Positions 20,520 through 31,459 of a stretch of 64,000 nt of DNA are shown here, piece by piece. Under the pieces are notes generated by a model. That model ran no database searches and was not told where the DNA came from. It saw only the letters and a list, made by a program, of their open reading frames with translations. Made by a program: the position numbers and the translations under genes. The DNA lies in the NCBI GenBank assembly GCA_947447825.1, contig CANFLL010000009.1:1-64000 (forward strand), read 5' to 3'. Source of the DNA: Chitinophagaceae bacterium. Its GTDB lineage: Bacteria > Bacteroidota > Bacteroidia > Chitinophagales > Chitinophagaceae. Position 1 is the stretch's first letter. The number at the start of each line of letters is the position of its first letter.

Positions 20520-21674
20520 ATGAATAAATTGTCAATCCTTTGTTTGGTTCTTTTGGTTCAGTCTTTTTGTTTGCATTCGAATGCGCAGAATAGACTTAAA
20601 GTAGCTGTATTTGCACCTGTTTATTTGGATAGTGCTTTTAATGGAAATGACTTTAGGGCAGGATTAGCCAATCTTCCTAAGTATATGCTTGCAGGACAAG
20701 ATTTTTATAACGGCGTTATGATGGCCATAGATAGCCTTCAAGCAATTGAAAAAGATTTAGAAGTTTTGTTTTATGATAGCAAGGGTAAAGAAAGCGTTTA
20801 TACCATTGCCCACAAACCTGAGTTCGAAAGTGTAAACATGATTATTGCCGTTTTTAATAACAGGCAGGATGTTAAACCATTGGCAGATATTGCACAAACA
20901 AGAAAAATTCCACTCATATCTTCCACTTATCCAAATGATGGCGGCATTGACAATAATCCTTATTTCGTGTTGATTAATACTCCGCTGAAATCCCATCTCG
21001 AACAGATTTACAAGTATCTACAAAAGAATCTCTCCACAGGCAATGTTGTTTACATTAAGCGTAAAGGTCAATTGGAAGATCTAATTCAGTATTATTTTTT
21101 AGAAGCCGCAAGAGCAACTCCTTCTCTTCCACTTAAATACAAAACAATTGAATTAGCGGATAACTTCACTTCCCAAATGCTTGAAAAATGCCTTGATAGT
21201 ACTGTTGCAAACACTATTATTTGTGGCAGTCTGAACGAAACCTTTGGAGTTAAACTAGTGAAGTCCTTGGCTGCAAACAAAAGCTATGAATGTACAGTGA
21301 TGGGAATGCCTACTTGGGATGGACTAAAAGATTTGGATGGACCTGATTGCAAAGGCGTAAACCTTGTGTTCACCACTCCCTACAATTTTATTCGATCACT
21401 TCCTGTTGCAGCTAAAATCTCTGCTGCTTATAAAAGCCAGTTTTATGGCAGAGCAAGTGATATGTTTTTTAAAGGATATGAAAGTATGTTTCATTTCAGT
21501 AGTTTATTAATACAGCATCCAACAGACATTATGCAACATCTTTCTGATAAAGAGTTTAAACTTTTTAATGACTTTATAATAGAACCCTTCAAGATAAGTC
21601 CAGACCAACCCGTACAATACCTAGCTAATAAAAAGATATACTTCATTAAGAAGCTGGATGGGGCATATAAATAA
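20520..21674 (+). CDS. Secreted type-1 periplasmic-binding-fold protein
   Basis: Signal peptide; ABC receptor/LivJ-like layout (KVAVFAPVYLDSAF..., FYNGVMMAIDSL, IPLISSTYPNDGG). Confidence 0.55.
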   Translation: MNKLSILCLVLLVQSFCLHSNAQNRLKVAVFAPVYLDSAFNGNDFRAGLANLPKYMLAGQDFYNGVMMAIDSLQAIEKDLEVLFYDSKGKESVYTIAHKPEFESVNMIIAVFNNRQDVKPLADIAQTRKIPLISSTYPNDGGIDNNPYFVLINTPLKSHLEQIYKYLQKNLSTGNVVYIKRKGQLEDLIQYYFLEAARATPSLPLKYKTIELADNFTSQMLEKCLDSTVANTIICGSLNETFGVKLVKSLAANKSYECTVMGMPTWDGLKDLDGPDCKGVNLVFTTPYNFIRSLPVAAKISAAYKSQFYGRASDMFFKGYESMFHFSSLLIQHPTDIMQHLSDKEFKLFNDFIIEPFKISPDQPVQYLANKKIYFIKKLDGAYK

Positions 21675-21916
21675 TTCATATTTGTTTGTGTTGATTTATT
21701 TCAACTAAAGTAAACTAGATTTATTTGGTAAATTTTTAATAATTCTTGTTTATTGTTAGAAAAATTATACTAATTTTCGCCATTCTATATTTGCTTGCCC
21801 AAAAAAACGTTGTTCCGAAAGGAAAATACAAAGATTAATAAAGGACTGTTGCGTCAACCTTCAACCTTTATTTTCTTTATAAAAATAAACAGTAAACAGC
21901 TTAACACATACACATT

Positions 21917-24496
21917 ATGAATCATCGTTTGGCGGCTCTTCAGAAATTTAAAAACCATGTAGGTATCAAATTTCAGTTATACAACAGCCTTTTTGGCTCT
22001 CTGCCTTTTCATCGAATAGAAAAGACGGGCATTTTGGTTTCCTTGTTATTGGTAGATTGCGAGGAGGGCTATGCGAAAGGTAATAGCCCGATACAAATTT
22101 TGGAGGAGTTCTTTGCCAAACAAACCAGTTTTGTGAAGGAAGAGGATAAAGCTGATTTATTGTTTCGCTTTGTGCAATATATTGAAAGGCAAGTAGTATT
22201 GTTTGATGCACTAGAAGATGCCGCTTTTACAAACGTAAACGACATTAATGGCAAGGGAACGATGAAACATTTGGAGATGCTTGTTGAACAACAAGATTCC
22301 GAAAAACAACTTTCTGAGAAGTTAAAAGATTTCAATATTGAGTTGGTGTTAACTGCACATCCAACACAGTTCTATACAGGTTCAGTATTGCGGATTATTC
22401 ATGACATTTCTAATGCAGTGGACCATAATAAGGAAGCTCAAATCTATACTTATCTACAACAACTTGGTCGTACACCATTTTTTCAACATTCAAAGCCTAC
22501 ACCTTATGATGAGGCTATGAGCTTATTATGGTATTTGGAAAATGTTTTTTATTCTGCAACTGGAAAAATAATCAGCAATTTAAAAAATACCTTTCCTGAT
22601 TGTATGAGTGCAGATAATCCTGTTATTAAAATGGGATTCTGGCCAGGTGGTGATAGAGATGGAAATCCTTTTGTTGATGCAGAAACAACCCTTAAAGTGG
22701 CTGGTGCATTGCGGAAAGGAATCATTAAATGTTACCATTCAGAAGCTAAAAAACTAATTAGACGATTAACTTTTAAAGGAGTTGAGCCATTGATTGCTCA
22801 ATTGGAGAAAAGACTTTATACTCATCAACATAATCCTGATTGTAAGGATATCATCACCAAACAATCTATATTGGATGTTCTTTTTGAAGTTCGTCATAAG
22901 ATTATCTACCAACACAATAGTCTTTTTTTAGAATTGGTTGACAACTTTATCAGTAAAGTAGAAGTATTCGGAATGCACTTCGCTTCCTTAGATGTTCGAC
23001 AAGATAGTAGCATTCATGTGAAAGTTATTGATATTATTTCTAAGAATTCAGATGTTCTTCCATCAAATTATGAATCCCTTTCTAGCGTCGATAAAATGCA
23101 AGCACTTTGCGCCATCACTAAAACTGTTGATGAATCAATTCTAACAGATGCAGTACATAAGGATACCGTCAGGGTTACTGCCGCCATCAAGGAAATTCAA
23201 CAAACTAATGGAGAGTCTGGTTGCAATAGATACATTATTAGCCAATGCAACAGTGCTTTAAATGTTATAGAAGTTTATGGTTTATTCTTGATGGGCGGAT
23301 GGAATGCAGACGAGTTAAGTGTTGATATAGTGCCACTATTCGAAACTGTAGATGATCTTCGCAATGCTTCCGACATTATGAAGCAGTTATATGAACATCC
23401 TGTTTACAGCCAACATTTGTTGCGCAGAAAGAACAAACAAACTATCATGCTTGGCTTCTCTGATGGTACAAAAGATGGTGGTTATTTGATGGCAAACTGG
23501 AGCATCTATAAGGCTAAGGAAGAACTTACAGCCATTTCAAAACAATATGAAGTAGATGTAGTATTCTTTGATGGTCGTGGTGGCCCGCCAGCAAGAGGTG
23601 GCGGAAAAACTCATCAGTTCTATGCGTCAATGGGCAACAAAATTGCTAATAAAGAAATTCAGTTAACCATTCAAGGACAAACTGTTAGTAGCAACTTTGG
23701 CACTATCGATAAAGCGCAGTTTAATATGGAGCAGTTGCTTCATGCAGGACTTTCGCACAACCTATTTAATAATGAGGAAATAACAATTCTACCTAAAGAA
23801 GAAGAGTTGATTAATTTATTAGCAGATAAAAGTTTCAAGTCTTACATAAAGTTAAAAGAGCATCCATACTTTGCTGATTATTTAAGCAATGCAAGTGCGC
23901 TAAAGTTTTATGCACAAACAAACATTGGCAGTCGGCCTGCAAAAAGAGGTGCTGGCAATAAGCTTTCCTTGAAAGATTTGAGGGCTATTCCTTTTGTCGG
24001 TGCTTGGAGTCAGTTAAAACAAAATGTTACTGGTTACTACGGTGTGGGTACTGCCTTTAAAGAAATAGAGGATGAAGGAAAATGGGATGAGTTAGTTAGT
24101 CTTTACGAGCATTCACTTTTCTTTAGAACACTCTTGGATAACTGCCAAATGGCCATGCAAAAGTGTTTCTTCCCACTAACGGCATTTCTTCAAGATCACC
24201 CTATTTATGGGGAAATCTGGAACATGGTTCATGATGAATATGAGCTAACTAAAAAATATGTGCTTAAACTTTCTGGTAATACAGAATTAATGGACAATTA
24301 TCCTGTTGACCAGTTATCAATCCAAATGAGGGAACGTATTGTTCTTCCATTGGTCACCATTCAGCAGTATGCCATTACTAAAGTTCGTTTGTTAGAAGAA
24401 CATTTAATAGGTACTGCGCCTATTAAAACTACGTACGAAAAGTTGGCAATGCGTTGTAGTTTCGGTATCATCAATGCTGGCAGAAACTCAGCATAG
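21917..24496 (+). CDS. ppc: Phosphoenolpyruvate carboxylase
   Basis: VLTAHPTQ, MGFWPGGDRDGNPFVD, FFDGRGGPPARGGG, GSRPAKR, C-terminal RNSA-like end. Confidence 0.95.
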   Translation: MNHRLAALQKFKNHVGIKFQLYNSLFGSLPFHRIEKTGILVSLLLVDCEEGYAKGNSPIQILEEFFAKQTSFVKEEDKADLLFRFVQYIERQVVLFDALEDAAFTNVNDINGKGTMKHLEMLVEQQDSEKQLSEKLKDFNIELVLTAHPTQFYTGSVLRIIHDISNAVDHNKEAQIYTYLQQLGRTPFFQHSKPTPYDEAMSLLWYLENVFYSATGKIISNLKNTFPDCMSADNPVIKMGFWPGGDRDGNPFVDAETTLKVAGALRKGIIKCYHSEAKKLIRRLTFKGVEPLIAQLEKRLYTHQHNPDCKDIITKQSILDVLFEVRHKIIYQHNSLFLELVDNFISKVEVFGMHFASLDVRQDSSIHVKVIDIISKNSDVLPSNYESLSSVDKMQALCAITKTVDESILTDAVHKDTVRVTAAIKEIQQTNGESGCNRYIISQCNSALNVIEVYGLFLMGGWNADELSVDIVPLFETVDDLRNASDIMKQLYEHPVYSQHLLRRKNKQTIMLGFSDGTKDGGYLMANWSIYKAKEELTAISKQYEVDVVFFDGRGGPPARGGGKTHQFYASMGNKIANKEIQLTIQGQTVSSNFGTIDKAQFNMEQLLHAGLSHNLFNNEEITILPKEEELINLLADKSFKSYIKLKEHPYFADYLSNASALKFYAQTNIGSRPAKRGAGNKLSLKDLRAIPFVGAWSQLKQNVTGYYGVGTAFKEIEDEGKWDELVSLYEHSLFFRTLLDNCQMAMQKCFFPLTAFLQDHPIYGEIWNMVHDEYELTKKYVLKLSGNTELMDNYPVDQLSIQMRERIVLPLVTIQQYAITKVRLLEEHLIGTAPIKTTYEKLAMRCSFGIINAGRNSA

Positions 24497-24516
24497 TGAT
24501 AAATGTATATAATCAG

Positions 24517-24552
24517 AAAGTGCAGCCACTATTTATTAGTGGCTGCACTTTT
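24517..24552 (+). terminator. ppc terminator
   Basis: aaagtgcagccact-atttatt-agtggctgcacttttt. Confidence 0.85.
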
Positions 24553-24565
24553 TGTTTGAATGATT

Positions 24566-24608
24566 CAACAAAGGTCAAAAACCTTCAAAAAGTTGTTGAC
24601 CTTTGTTG
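24566..24608. repeat. Second hairpin downstream of ppc
   Basis: caacaaaggtcaa / ttgacctttgttg perfect 13-bp inverted repeat. Confidence 0.65.
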
Positions 24609-24689
24609 TTTAATGGATAATAAAGCACTAGATGTAATTTGGATAACAGCATCTTATCCACTTGTAACCTTATAGAATATCTGTAGCCT

Positions 24690-25463
24690 CTAAATCCTAA
24701 AACCTCCTGCCACTTCAATCCTTTGTGCATTTACCCATTTAGATTCTTCCGAGCAAAGAAATGCTACAACACTGCCAATGTCGTCAGGTAAGCCTACTCT
24801 TCCTAAAGCCGTTTGCGATGAAAGCATCTCATTAAAGTCGGGATTGTCACGCACTACTCCTCCACCAAAGTCAGTTGCAATTGCACCCGGAGCAACCGAG
24901 TTAACCCTAATTTTTCTGCCTCCCAGTTCCAAAGCTTGATACCTAGTAAGTGAATCCACAGCTGCTTTCATTGCCCCATAAGCAGCATAGCCGGGAAAAG
25001 AAAACCTTGCTAAACCAGAAGAGATGTTAACAATACTGCTGCCATCATTCAATAAAGACAATAGCTTTTGAGTAATGAAATAAGGTCCCTTAAAATGAAT
25101 GTTGGTCATTGCATCCAATTGTTCTTCAGTGGTTTCACCAAACGAAGCATGTATGCCCACGCCTGCATTGTTTACTAGGGCATCCAATTTTTTAGCACCT
25201 AATTGTGTGTCTAGAATGTTTTGAACCTCTACTACAAATGCATCAAATCCTAATGTAGTGGCAATGTCTAATTGAAGCGCAAATGCTTTTTGTCCAATTG
25301 CTTCAATTTCTTTCACCACATCATCTGCAAATTCTTTTTTTGTTTGATAGGTAATGATAATATCAAACCCTTTTTTTGCTAACTGTAAGGCCGCACTTTT
25401 GCCAAGCCCACGACTTCCGCCTGTTACTAAGGCGATTTTACTTTCATTATTTGACATAAACAT
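24690..25463 (-). CDS. SDR family oxidoreductase
   Basis: ALVTGGSRGLGKSAALQLA, NNAGVG, YAAYGAMKAAVD. Confidence 0.93.
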   Translation of the reverse strand: MFMSNNESKIALVTGGSRGLGKSAALQLAKKGFDIIITYQTKKEFADDVVKEIEAIGQKAFALQLDIATTLGFDAFVVEVQNILDTQLGAKKLDALVNNAGVGIHASFGETTEEQLDAMTNIHFKGPYFITQKLLSLLNDGSSIVNISSGLARFSFPGYAAYGAMKAAVDSLTRYQALELGGRKIRVNSVAPGAIATDFGGGVVRDNPDFNEMLSSQTALGRVGLPDDIGSVVAFLCSEESKWVNAQRIEVAGGFRI

Positions 25464-25549
25464 CTTTTTTTATTTACAATGCAAAAGTGTATTAAAAACA
25501 GGAGATGGTAGTTGCAACAATCAAAGTGTTATTTGCAAAAAACAAATAA

Positions 25550-26515
25550 TCAGCCCCTAAATAGTTGTGGAGATTTGTTACTATGCTTCTTAAAGAAGTT
25601 AGAAAAGTGGGCTACTTCTTCAAAACCCAATGTGAAAGCAATTTCAGAAATGTTCCATTGGGTTTGGGTCAGTAAGGTTTTGGCTTCCTGAAATATTCTG
25701 CTGCCAATTATCTCGCCTGTAGTTTTTCCAGTGGTTTCCTTCAAAACCCTATTCAAATGATTTACGTGTACCCCCAATGTATTAGCATAATCTTTCGGAG
25801 TTTTCAATTGTAGGTGTTGGCTAATGCTTTCAATGGGGAATTGTCTTTCAAGTAATTCTATAAAAAGAGAAGTTGTTCTTGTTGCAGCGGTTTTATTATT
25901 TTTTGTTGGTTCCATAGGATTTAGCTTTTGTCCATAATGAATTAGCTCCATCAAATAATTACGAAGCAAATCATACTTATACTCGTAGTCTGAGGCAATT
26001 TCTGAGTGCATCTTTAGGAATATCGCATTAATATATTGAAACTGTTCTTGGTTTATTTGATAAACAAAATTGCTTTTAGGCAAAAAAATGGGTAATGCAT
26101 CTATATCTAATCCAATATTAAACTTTGATAAATACTCTTTTGTAAACACACAAAAATGCCCACTTTGATTGGTAGAGGTTGGGGTGAAGTTGTAAGGTAT
26201 TTTTGGTGAAGCAAACAAAATAGCATAATCCTCAATTTCGATGGTTTTGTCGGCGTATTCCACTTTGTTTTTTCCTGAAATCAAACTTACTTTATAATAG
26301 GTTCTTCTATTGTAGGGCATCTCTGGTTTCAGCTTACATTTTTTGTACAACTCTGCAATATCAAACACATTGAAGTGGCCAATGTCCTTATTAATATTCT
26401 CTTCTAAAAATAAATCGATGTCTGGGCAGCAATTTCTTAGTATATCTTGATAAAACTCTTTAATGGTTATGGGGGTCATCATTTTGCAAAAATCAAATGT
26501 AAGTGTTTTTTGCAC
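25550..26515 (-). CDS. AraC family transcriptional regulator
   Basis: C-terminal tandem HTH: GVHVNHLNRVLKETTGKTTGEIIGSRIFQEAKTLL...ISEIAFTLGFEEVAHFSNFFKKHSNKSP. Confidence 0.92.
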   Translation of the reverse strand: MQKTLTFDFCKMMTPITIKEFYQDILRNCCPDIDLFLEENINKDIGHFNVFDIAELYKKCKLKPEMPYNRRTYYKVSLISGKNKVEYADKTIEIEDYAILFASPKIPYNFTPTSTNQSGHFCVFTKEYLSKFNIGLDIDALPIFLPKSNFVYQINQEQFQYINAIFLKMHSEIASDYEYKYDLLRNYLMELIHYGQKLNPMEPTKNNKTAATRTTSLFIELLERQFPIESISQHLQLKTPKDYANTLGVHVNHLNRVLKETTGKTTGEIIGSRIFQEAKTLLTQTQWNISEIAFTLGFEEVAHFSNFFKKHSNKSPQLFRG

Positions 26516-26936
26516 TCACCGTGTAATTAATGGCAATCAACCATGTTTATTGAATTGATATATTGGTTTCTGTTTAAGATAAAGTGGGTTTATTCATTTA
26601 ACCAAAAAGAACTCAAAGGTTTACATATACTAGTTAATGAAGGGATGATTTCTTTATCAAATTACTAACTCGAAGCAAACACCGCCTAAGAAAATAGGTG
26701 CATTGTTTCTAATTGTGCAGTATAGAAATAATGAAATGCTACTTAGCAGAATTTGGAATATCGTTTTATAAAGAGGCTGCTATGATAGATATATAGTTTA
26801 AAAGGGAGATTTTTTCAGTCAATTAATTAATGTGCTAGGTAAGTAAGCTAATTAACAAAAATGTCTAACTTTTATTAATAAACTTTTAATATTTCTTTAT
26901 TTTACCTTATCATTGTGACTAATTTAATGACCGATT

Positions 26937-27746
26937 ATGAATAATAAAGGCCCTATTCTGTATGCTGAAACAATTGGAAATGGTGATAGAACGATTGTTT
27001 TTATACATGGAAATTCACAGTCACATTCTATTTGGGATAAGGTGATTTTGGAAATCCCCAATAAAGAATCTTACTCTTTAATTTCAGTTGATTTGCCTGG
27101 CCATGGTGCATCATTTAGAAGTGATGAACCTGAAAAGGATTATTCCATCCAAGGAATGTCTAGTAAACTAAAAAATTTCATTATTGATGCTGTTCCAACT
27201 GAAAGTGAATTTATTGTAGTAGCAACGTCTTTAGGCACCAATTTAGTTGGGGAAATAGCCGATACTTTTTCAAAGTGTAGGGGTTTCTTTTTTGTTAGTC
27301 CTTGTATAATTGGTAGTGGGTTTACAACTTCCGATCTATTTCAACCTAATCCAAATATCGCTCCTTTTTTCACAGCTAATCCTAAGCCCGAAGACCTTAA
27401 TAATTTGTTAGATGACTTGTTGGTGTCCAATGATTATAAAATACGGGAAGAGATAAAAGCAGATTATTTGAAAACTGATAGCCGATTCAGAGAGAACTGG
27501 TTTGCATCAGTATTGAAAGCCGAATACACAGATGAAATAGCTAAATTAAAAAGTACAGGAAAACCAATTGCTATATTGTTTGGAGAACAAGAAAAGTTTT
27601 GTAATACTAGCTATTTAAATAATTCTTCTCTTAATTTATGGAAAGCCCAAACCATTCTTATTCCGAATGCAGGACATGCTACTCCGTATGATAATCCATC
27701 TGCAATTGCTGCTTTGTTAACTGAATTTATTGATGATATTAATTAG
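26937..27746 (+). CDS. Alpha/beta hydrolase
   Basis: IVFIHGNSQSHSIW, VDLPGHGAS, VVATSLGTNL, NAGHATPYDNP. Confidence 0.88.
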   Translation: MNNKGPILYAETIGNGDRTIVFIHGNSQSHSIWDKVILEIPNKESYSLISVDLPGHGASFRSDEPEKDYSIQGMSSKLKNFIIDAVPTESEFIVVATSLGTNLVGEIADTFSKCRGFFFVSPCIIGSGFTTSDLFQPNPNIAPFFTANPKPEDLNNLLDDLLVSNDYKIREEIKADYLKTDSRFRENWFASVLKAEYTDEIAKLKSTGKPIAILFGEQEKFCNTSYLNNSSLNLWKAQTILIPNAGHATPYDNPSAIAALLTEFIDDIN

Positions 27747-27762
27747 TAACAATTATGGATTA

Positions 27763-27855
27763 GGCGTGCATAAAAGTTTTTCGCTTTATTAATTCTGTAG
27801 CGGCTTTATAGACGCATATAAATGCATCTATAAAGCAGAAAACTTTTGTGCACTT
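27763..27855. repeat. Hairpin element copy B (nested inverted repeats, MITE-like)
   Basis: gtgcataaaagtttt ... aaaacttttgtgcac (one mismatch) enclosing ctttatagacgcat-ataa-atgcatctataaag (one mismatch). Confidence 0.65.
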
Positions 27856-28011
27856 AGGAGTAGTTGGAATGCATTTTTAAAAAGAAGTTATTTTGTAGAA
27901 CACGATAGTAGTTATACTTCTTGATATGAAATCCAAAAAGGGCTTCTACAACACATTGTCTACTAGTTTTTTTTCTTGTAAATTCTTCTTGGTAAACCTA
28001 TTGAGCAATAA

Positions 28012-28797
28012 CTATATAATTCTGTTTTTAATTACAAATGCAACAAGTTCTGCTACATTTTTTGTGTTTGTTTTTTTAAGCATGTTTTGCCGATGATTAT
28101 CAATGGTGTTTTCGCTTATTTTCAGTTTATCTGCTATTTGTTTGCTACTTAAACCATCAGAAATGTATGCAATAACAGTCTTTTCTTTTTTGGTGATTAT
28201 AGTGTCTTCTTCATTTGGGTAATATATATTTCTTTCAATAAGTTTCTTTTGTTTCCCTTTTTCATCCACTCTCTCAATATATTGAACCATGGTATTGTCT
28301 GTTTTTATAGCTGTAATGTCAGTAACAATTCCAATATTATAGAGAGGTAAACCTGTTTCATTAGAGGTAATGTAAGAACATTGCTGCCAAACGGAAGAAA
28401 GCACTTTGTCTTTTCTTTGAACCCTGAAGTTAAAGGAGAAGATGTATTTATCGTGCTCCGTTTGTTCAGTTTTTTTTAGAAATGATGCCGTACTGCCAAA
28501 TATTTTCTGGTTAAAAATCTTGAAATCCTCTTTTTGAATGATAGACACCAATCTTTCGGTTCCTCCTTCAATAAATTCCTGTGTATCATATTGAGTTATC
28601 AAGCAAATGCTGTCTGTCAAACACAGATATGACTGTTTGGTATAGTCAATTACATAAAAAATGGGGAAAGAAAAGTGCACATCGCCTGCTAGTCTACTAA
28701 ACTTATTAAACAGCGTATTAACCGTTTGTTCATTCACGATTTCATTGGCATTGTTAATGTTGCAGAGATGGTCTGTGAATGATACATGTAAGCGCAT
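28012..28797 (-). CDS. LuxR-type HTH transcriptional regulator with PAS-like N-terminus
   Basis: C-terminal AYISDGLSSKQIADKLKISENTIDNHRQNMLKKTNTKNVAEL. Confidence 0.85.
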   Translation of the reverse strand: MRLHVSFTDHLCNINNANEIVNEQTVNTLFNKFSRLAGDVHFSFPIFYVIDYTKQSYLCLTDSICLITQYDTQEFIEGGTERLVSIIQKEDFKIFNQKIFGSTASFLKKTEQTEHDKYIFSFNFRVQRKDKVLSSVWQQCSYITSNETGLPLYNIGIVTDITAIKTDNTMVQYIERVDEKGKQKKLIERNIYYPNEEDTIITKKEKTVIAYISDGLSSKQIADKLKISENTIDNHRQNMLKKTNTKNVAELVAFVIKNRII

Positions 28798-29342
28798 TTT
28801 TAAGGGTTGTTTTTGTGTTTATAAATGTATTCAAGAAAAGCAATTAATAATTAATAAACAATTTAAAATGATTCAATTCTGCTATTGAATCACTAAATAT
28901 ATTTTATTTAATTAATATTATTGATAAAGATAAAAGAATTTGCAATAACGACATCAATTTTATGATAAAAAGAGATTTTATAGTTCTTTTCCACTATTTT
29001 TTAATGAGGGTTCCTCTATTACTTTTGCTGCATCTAATTGTTAAATTCACTCAAGGTTAAGTAACAATGGTTTTTGCATTCAAAAAGAGGAGGAATTAAA
29101 TAGAAAAAAGTATAAATACTATTCAAGCCATATAAAGCAATTTATTGTTAGTATAAAAATATTTATTCTGGGGGTATAAAGCCAAATAATAAAGCAGGTA
29201 GGTTATCCTATAAAAGCAAAACAACATTTTTTAGAGTAGGGATCAAGATTTATAGGGTTTGATGAAATGATAGTTGAAAATGGTTTCATTGGAATAATAA
29301 AAGAATTGGGTGAATCAATCAAGTCTTTAATAAACAACATAA

Positions 29343-30134
29343 ATGAAAAAAACAGTAGTAGTCTTTGCATCAATTTTTTGTACGTCTTTAGTTTTTAAAG
29401 CACAAGCACAGTTAAAAAGGGTAGCCATAATTTCTATATATGGCAACAAAACACTAGGAAATTCAGGTGGTTCAGCATCCATAGGAGGTGGTGTTTCGTT
29501 AGGAAACTTGAATAACCTAATGTTGAGTGACAGTGCTTATAATCTTACGGGCATTGTAGACAAGTTCGCCAATCTTATTTCGGTAGATTTGTTAAAAGAG
29601 TTTCCTTTTCCTTTCGTTCCTAAAGATTCAGTTATCAATAATCCTGGCTATAAAAGCTTAATAGACGAATCTAAAGTTTTTAATAGAAAAAGCTATGAAG
29701 GAAGTCACCCTAGCGTACAAGTTGCGCCAGGATATATACCTATTGCTGCAAACGGTTTTATAATTGATGACACTAAAGCCATTAAAAAGTCATTCGATTA
29801 CCTTCCTTCCGATGTAGATGGGGTTATGATTGCATACCTAGATTTTGATTTACAAAATGGTGGGGCATCGGCATTTGGAGTGTCTACTAAAAAGGGTTTT
29901 GCAGCAGCAAACATTAAAATATTTAATAGAGAGGGCAAAAGAATTTTTAAATTGAAGGACTCTGAGAAATCTAAGGGTAGCATCACCACGGTTATGGGTA
30001 TGATGACCGACACTAAAAAGGTGATACCTCTTATCAACGAAGCAGCCGATAAACTATTTGACGAACTACAAAAAGAATTGCCAAAGTCTATAAACAAATT
30101 GGCTAAAAAGATAGATGCACAAAAGGAGGATTAA
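29343..30134 (+). CDS. Secreted protein of unknown function
   Basis: ORF with signal peptide (MKKTVVVFASIFCTSLVFKAQAQ). Confidence 0.7.
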   Translation: MKKTVVVFASIFCTSLVFKAQAQLKRVAIISIYGNKTLGNSGGSASIGGGVSLGNLNNLMLSDSAYNLTGIVDKFANLISVDLLKEFPFPFVPKDSVINNPGYKSLIDESKVFNRKSYEGSHPSVQVAPGYIPIAANGFIIDDTKAIKKSFDYLPSDVDGVMIAYLDFDLQNGGASAFGVSTKKGFAAANIKIFNREGKRIFKLKDSEKSKGSITTVMGMMTDTKKVIPLINEAADKLFDELQKELPKSINKLAKKIDAQKED

Positions 30135-30362
30135 ACTTTCGTAACCAAATTTTTGGGGAACTGAATTCAAGTAAAAAATAGGCTTCAATTTCATTCATGT
30201 AGTAATCAAACATATAAGCAGAATAAGGATTTTTAGGAGGGATACAGGCAATCCTAAAATCCTAAAATCAACTTAATCCTGATTCAGGCAATTTCACAAT
30301 TTCCCAAGCATCATTTTGTGTTTTATTGCCCAATGTAAAAGTGAGCTTTGTCCAGTAGGTAG

Positions 30363-30482
30363 TTTTAATTTCTTTACAATTTAACTTCGATGGTTTTCTA
30401 CTGTGTGTTTAGACATATAAAACAATGTGGCTATTTGTTTGCTACTATAATTCTCGACTAGCAGCCTTAATACAATCATTTT
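30363..30482 (-). pseudogene. LuxR-type HTH remnant
   Basis: Minus strand reads MIVLRLLVENYSSKQIATLFYMSKHTVENHRS*IVKKLK, HTH core with an in-frame stop. Confidence 0.75.
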
Positions 30483-30890
30483 AGTTTTATTTAATGATTT
30501 TTTCAAGTCAAAATAATCCTAAAAAATACAAATGTTCTGGGAGTATTAAACTTTCTAGCTGCACAGTTTTAGTGTCAAGTGTAGTTAAGCATGAAAATAC
30601 GTCTTAGCAAAATAAAAACATATAACTATTCAGGGGATATTTAAACACAAAGGTCACCAAGGCTTTCACCAAGAACAGAAGGATTGTGTTCTATTATCTC
30701 ATCAGAACTTCGATTGAGGAACGCTAAACCTTAGTGTAATTAGTTTTTTCCTTGTATTCTTCGGGGTAAATAACCCCTGAAGAGTTGCAAAAACCTTATT
30801 CTACTTATCATTCCCTCAATACAAAAAAGTCTAAAGGGGTATAATAAATTATAGTTGGCAATTAAATAGTTCTATTTTCGCCCGTTTTTA

Positions 30891-31130
30891 AGTGTGAGAG
30901 CCAATTTTTACTGTCAGAGAGGGTTTTTCTTATGAGAGATGCGCAAATTGCATTACTACATTCAATAATCCTATTGCAAGAGGCAATAAAGTTATTGTCA
31001 GATACGATAATGTTTGTGTAAGATGCAATAATGTTAGTGTAAGATGCAATAATGTTGATGTAAGACGCAATAATGTTTATGTAAGATGCAATAATCTTAA
31101 TGTAAGATGCAATAATTATCAAGTAGTATA
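30891..31130. repeat. 21-bp-period degenerate array 3
   Basis: CAATAA-type core at 30963, 30984, 31005, 31026, 31047, 31068, 31089, 31110 (all exactly 21); weaker in-phase units upstream. Confidence 0.92.
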
Positions 31131-31459
31131 TTACACCTAAAAAGTTAATAAAGCAATTAGCAAATTATGCTTGATATAGCTTCAAACTGGAGTAAATATT
31201 TAGCTAAAGCTAGTCCTTGTTCCTAAAAGACGAACAAGTTTATAACTGGAAATTGCTTCTAAAAGCCCATGAATTCATCTCCAAACTTATTACGTAATAA
31301 TTATAACCATACAATCTTTGTTTTTTGTGAAATCCTTGGTGTATTTTGTAATTAAAATACACTGGAGCAGTCAGCAATTAACGCTTTATTTCACCTTGCC
31401 TTCTTAATTGATTACTTATAACTCCTTTTAACGCTATAAATTTGTGGAATTGACTGCTT

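Noticed and set aside
30862-31122. Minus-strand ORF with a 7-aa repeat (IIASYIN...)
   Set aside because: A 21-bp period keeps frames open by arithmetic; there is no coding evidence and it simply translates array 3.
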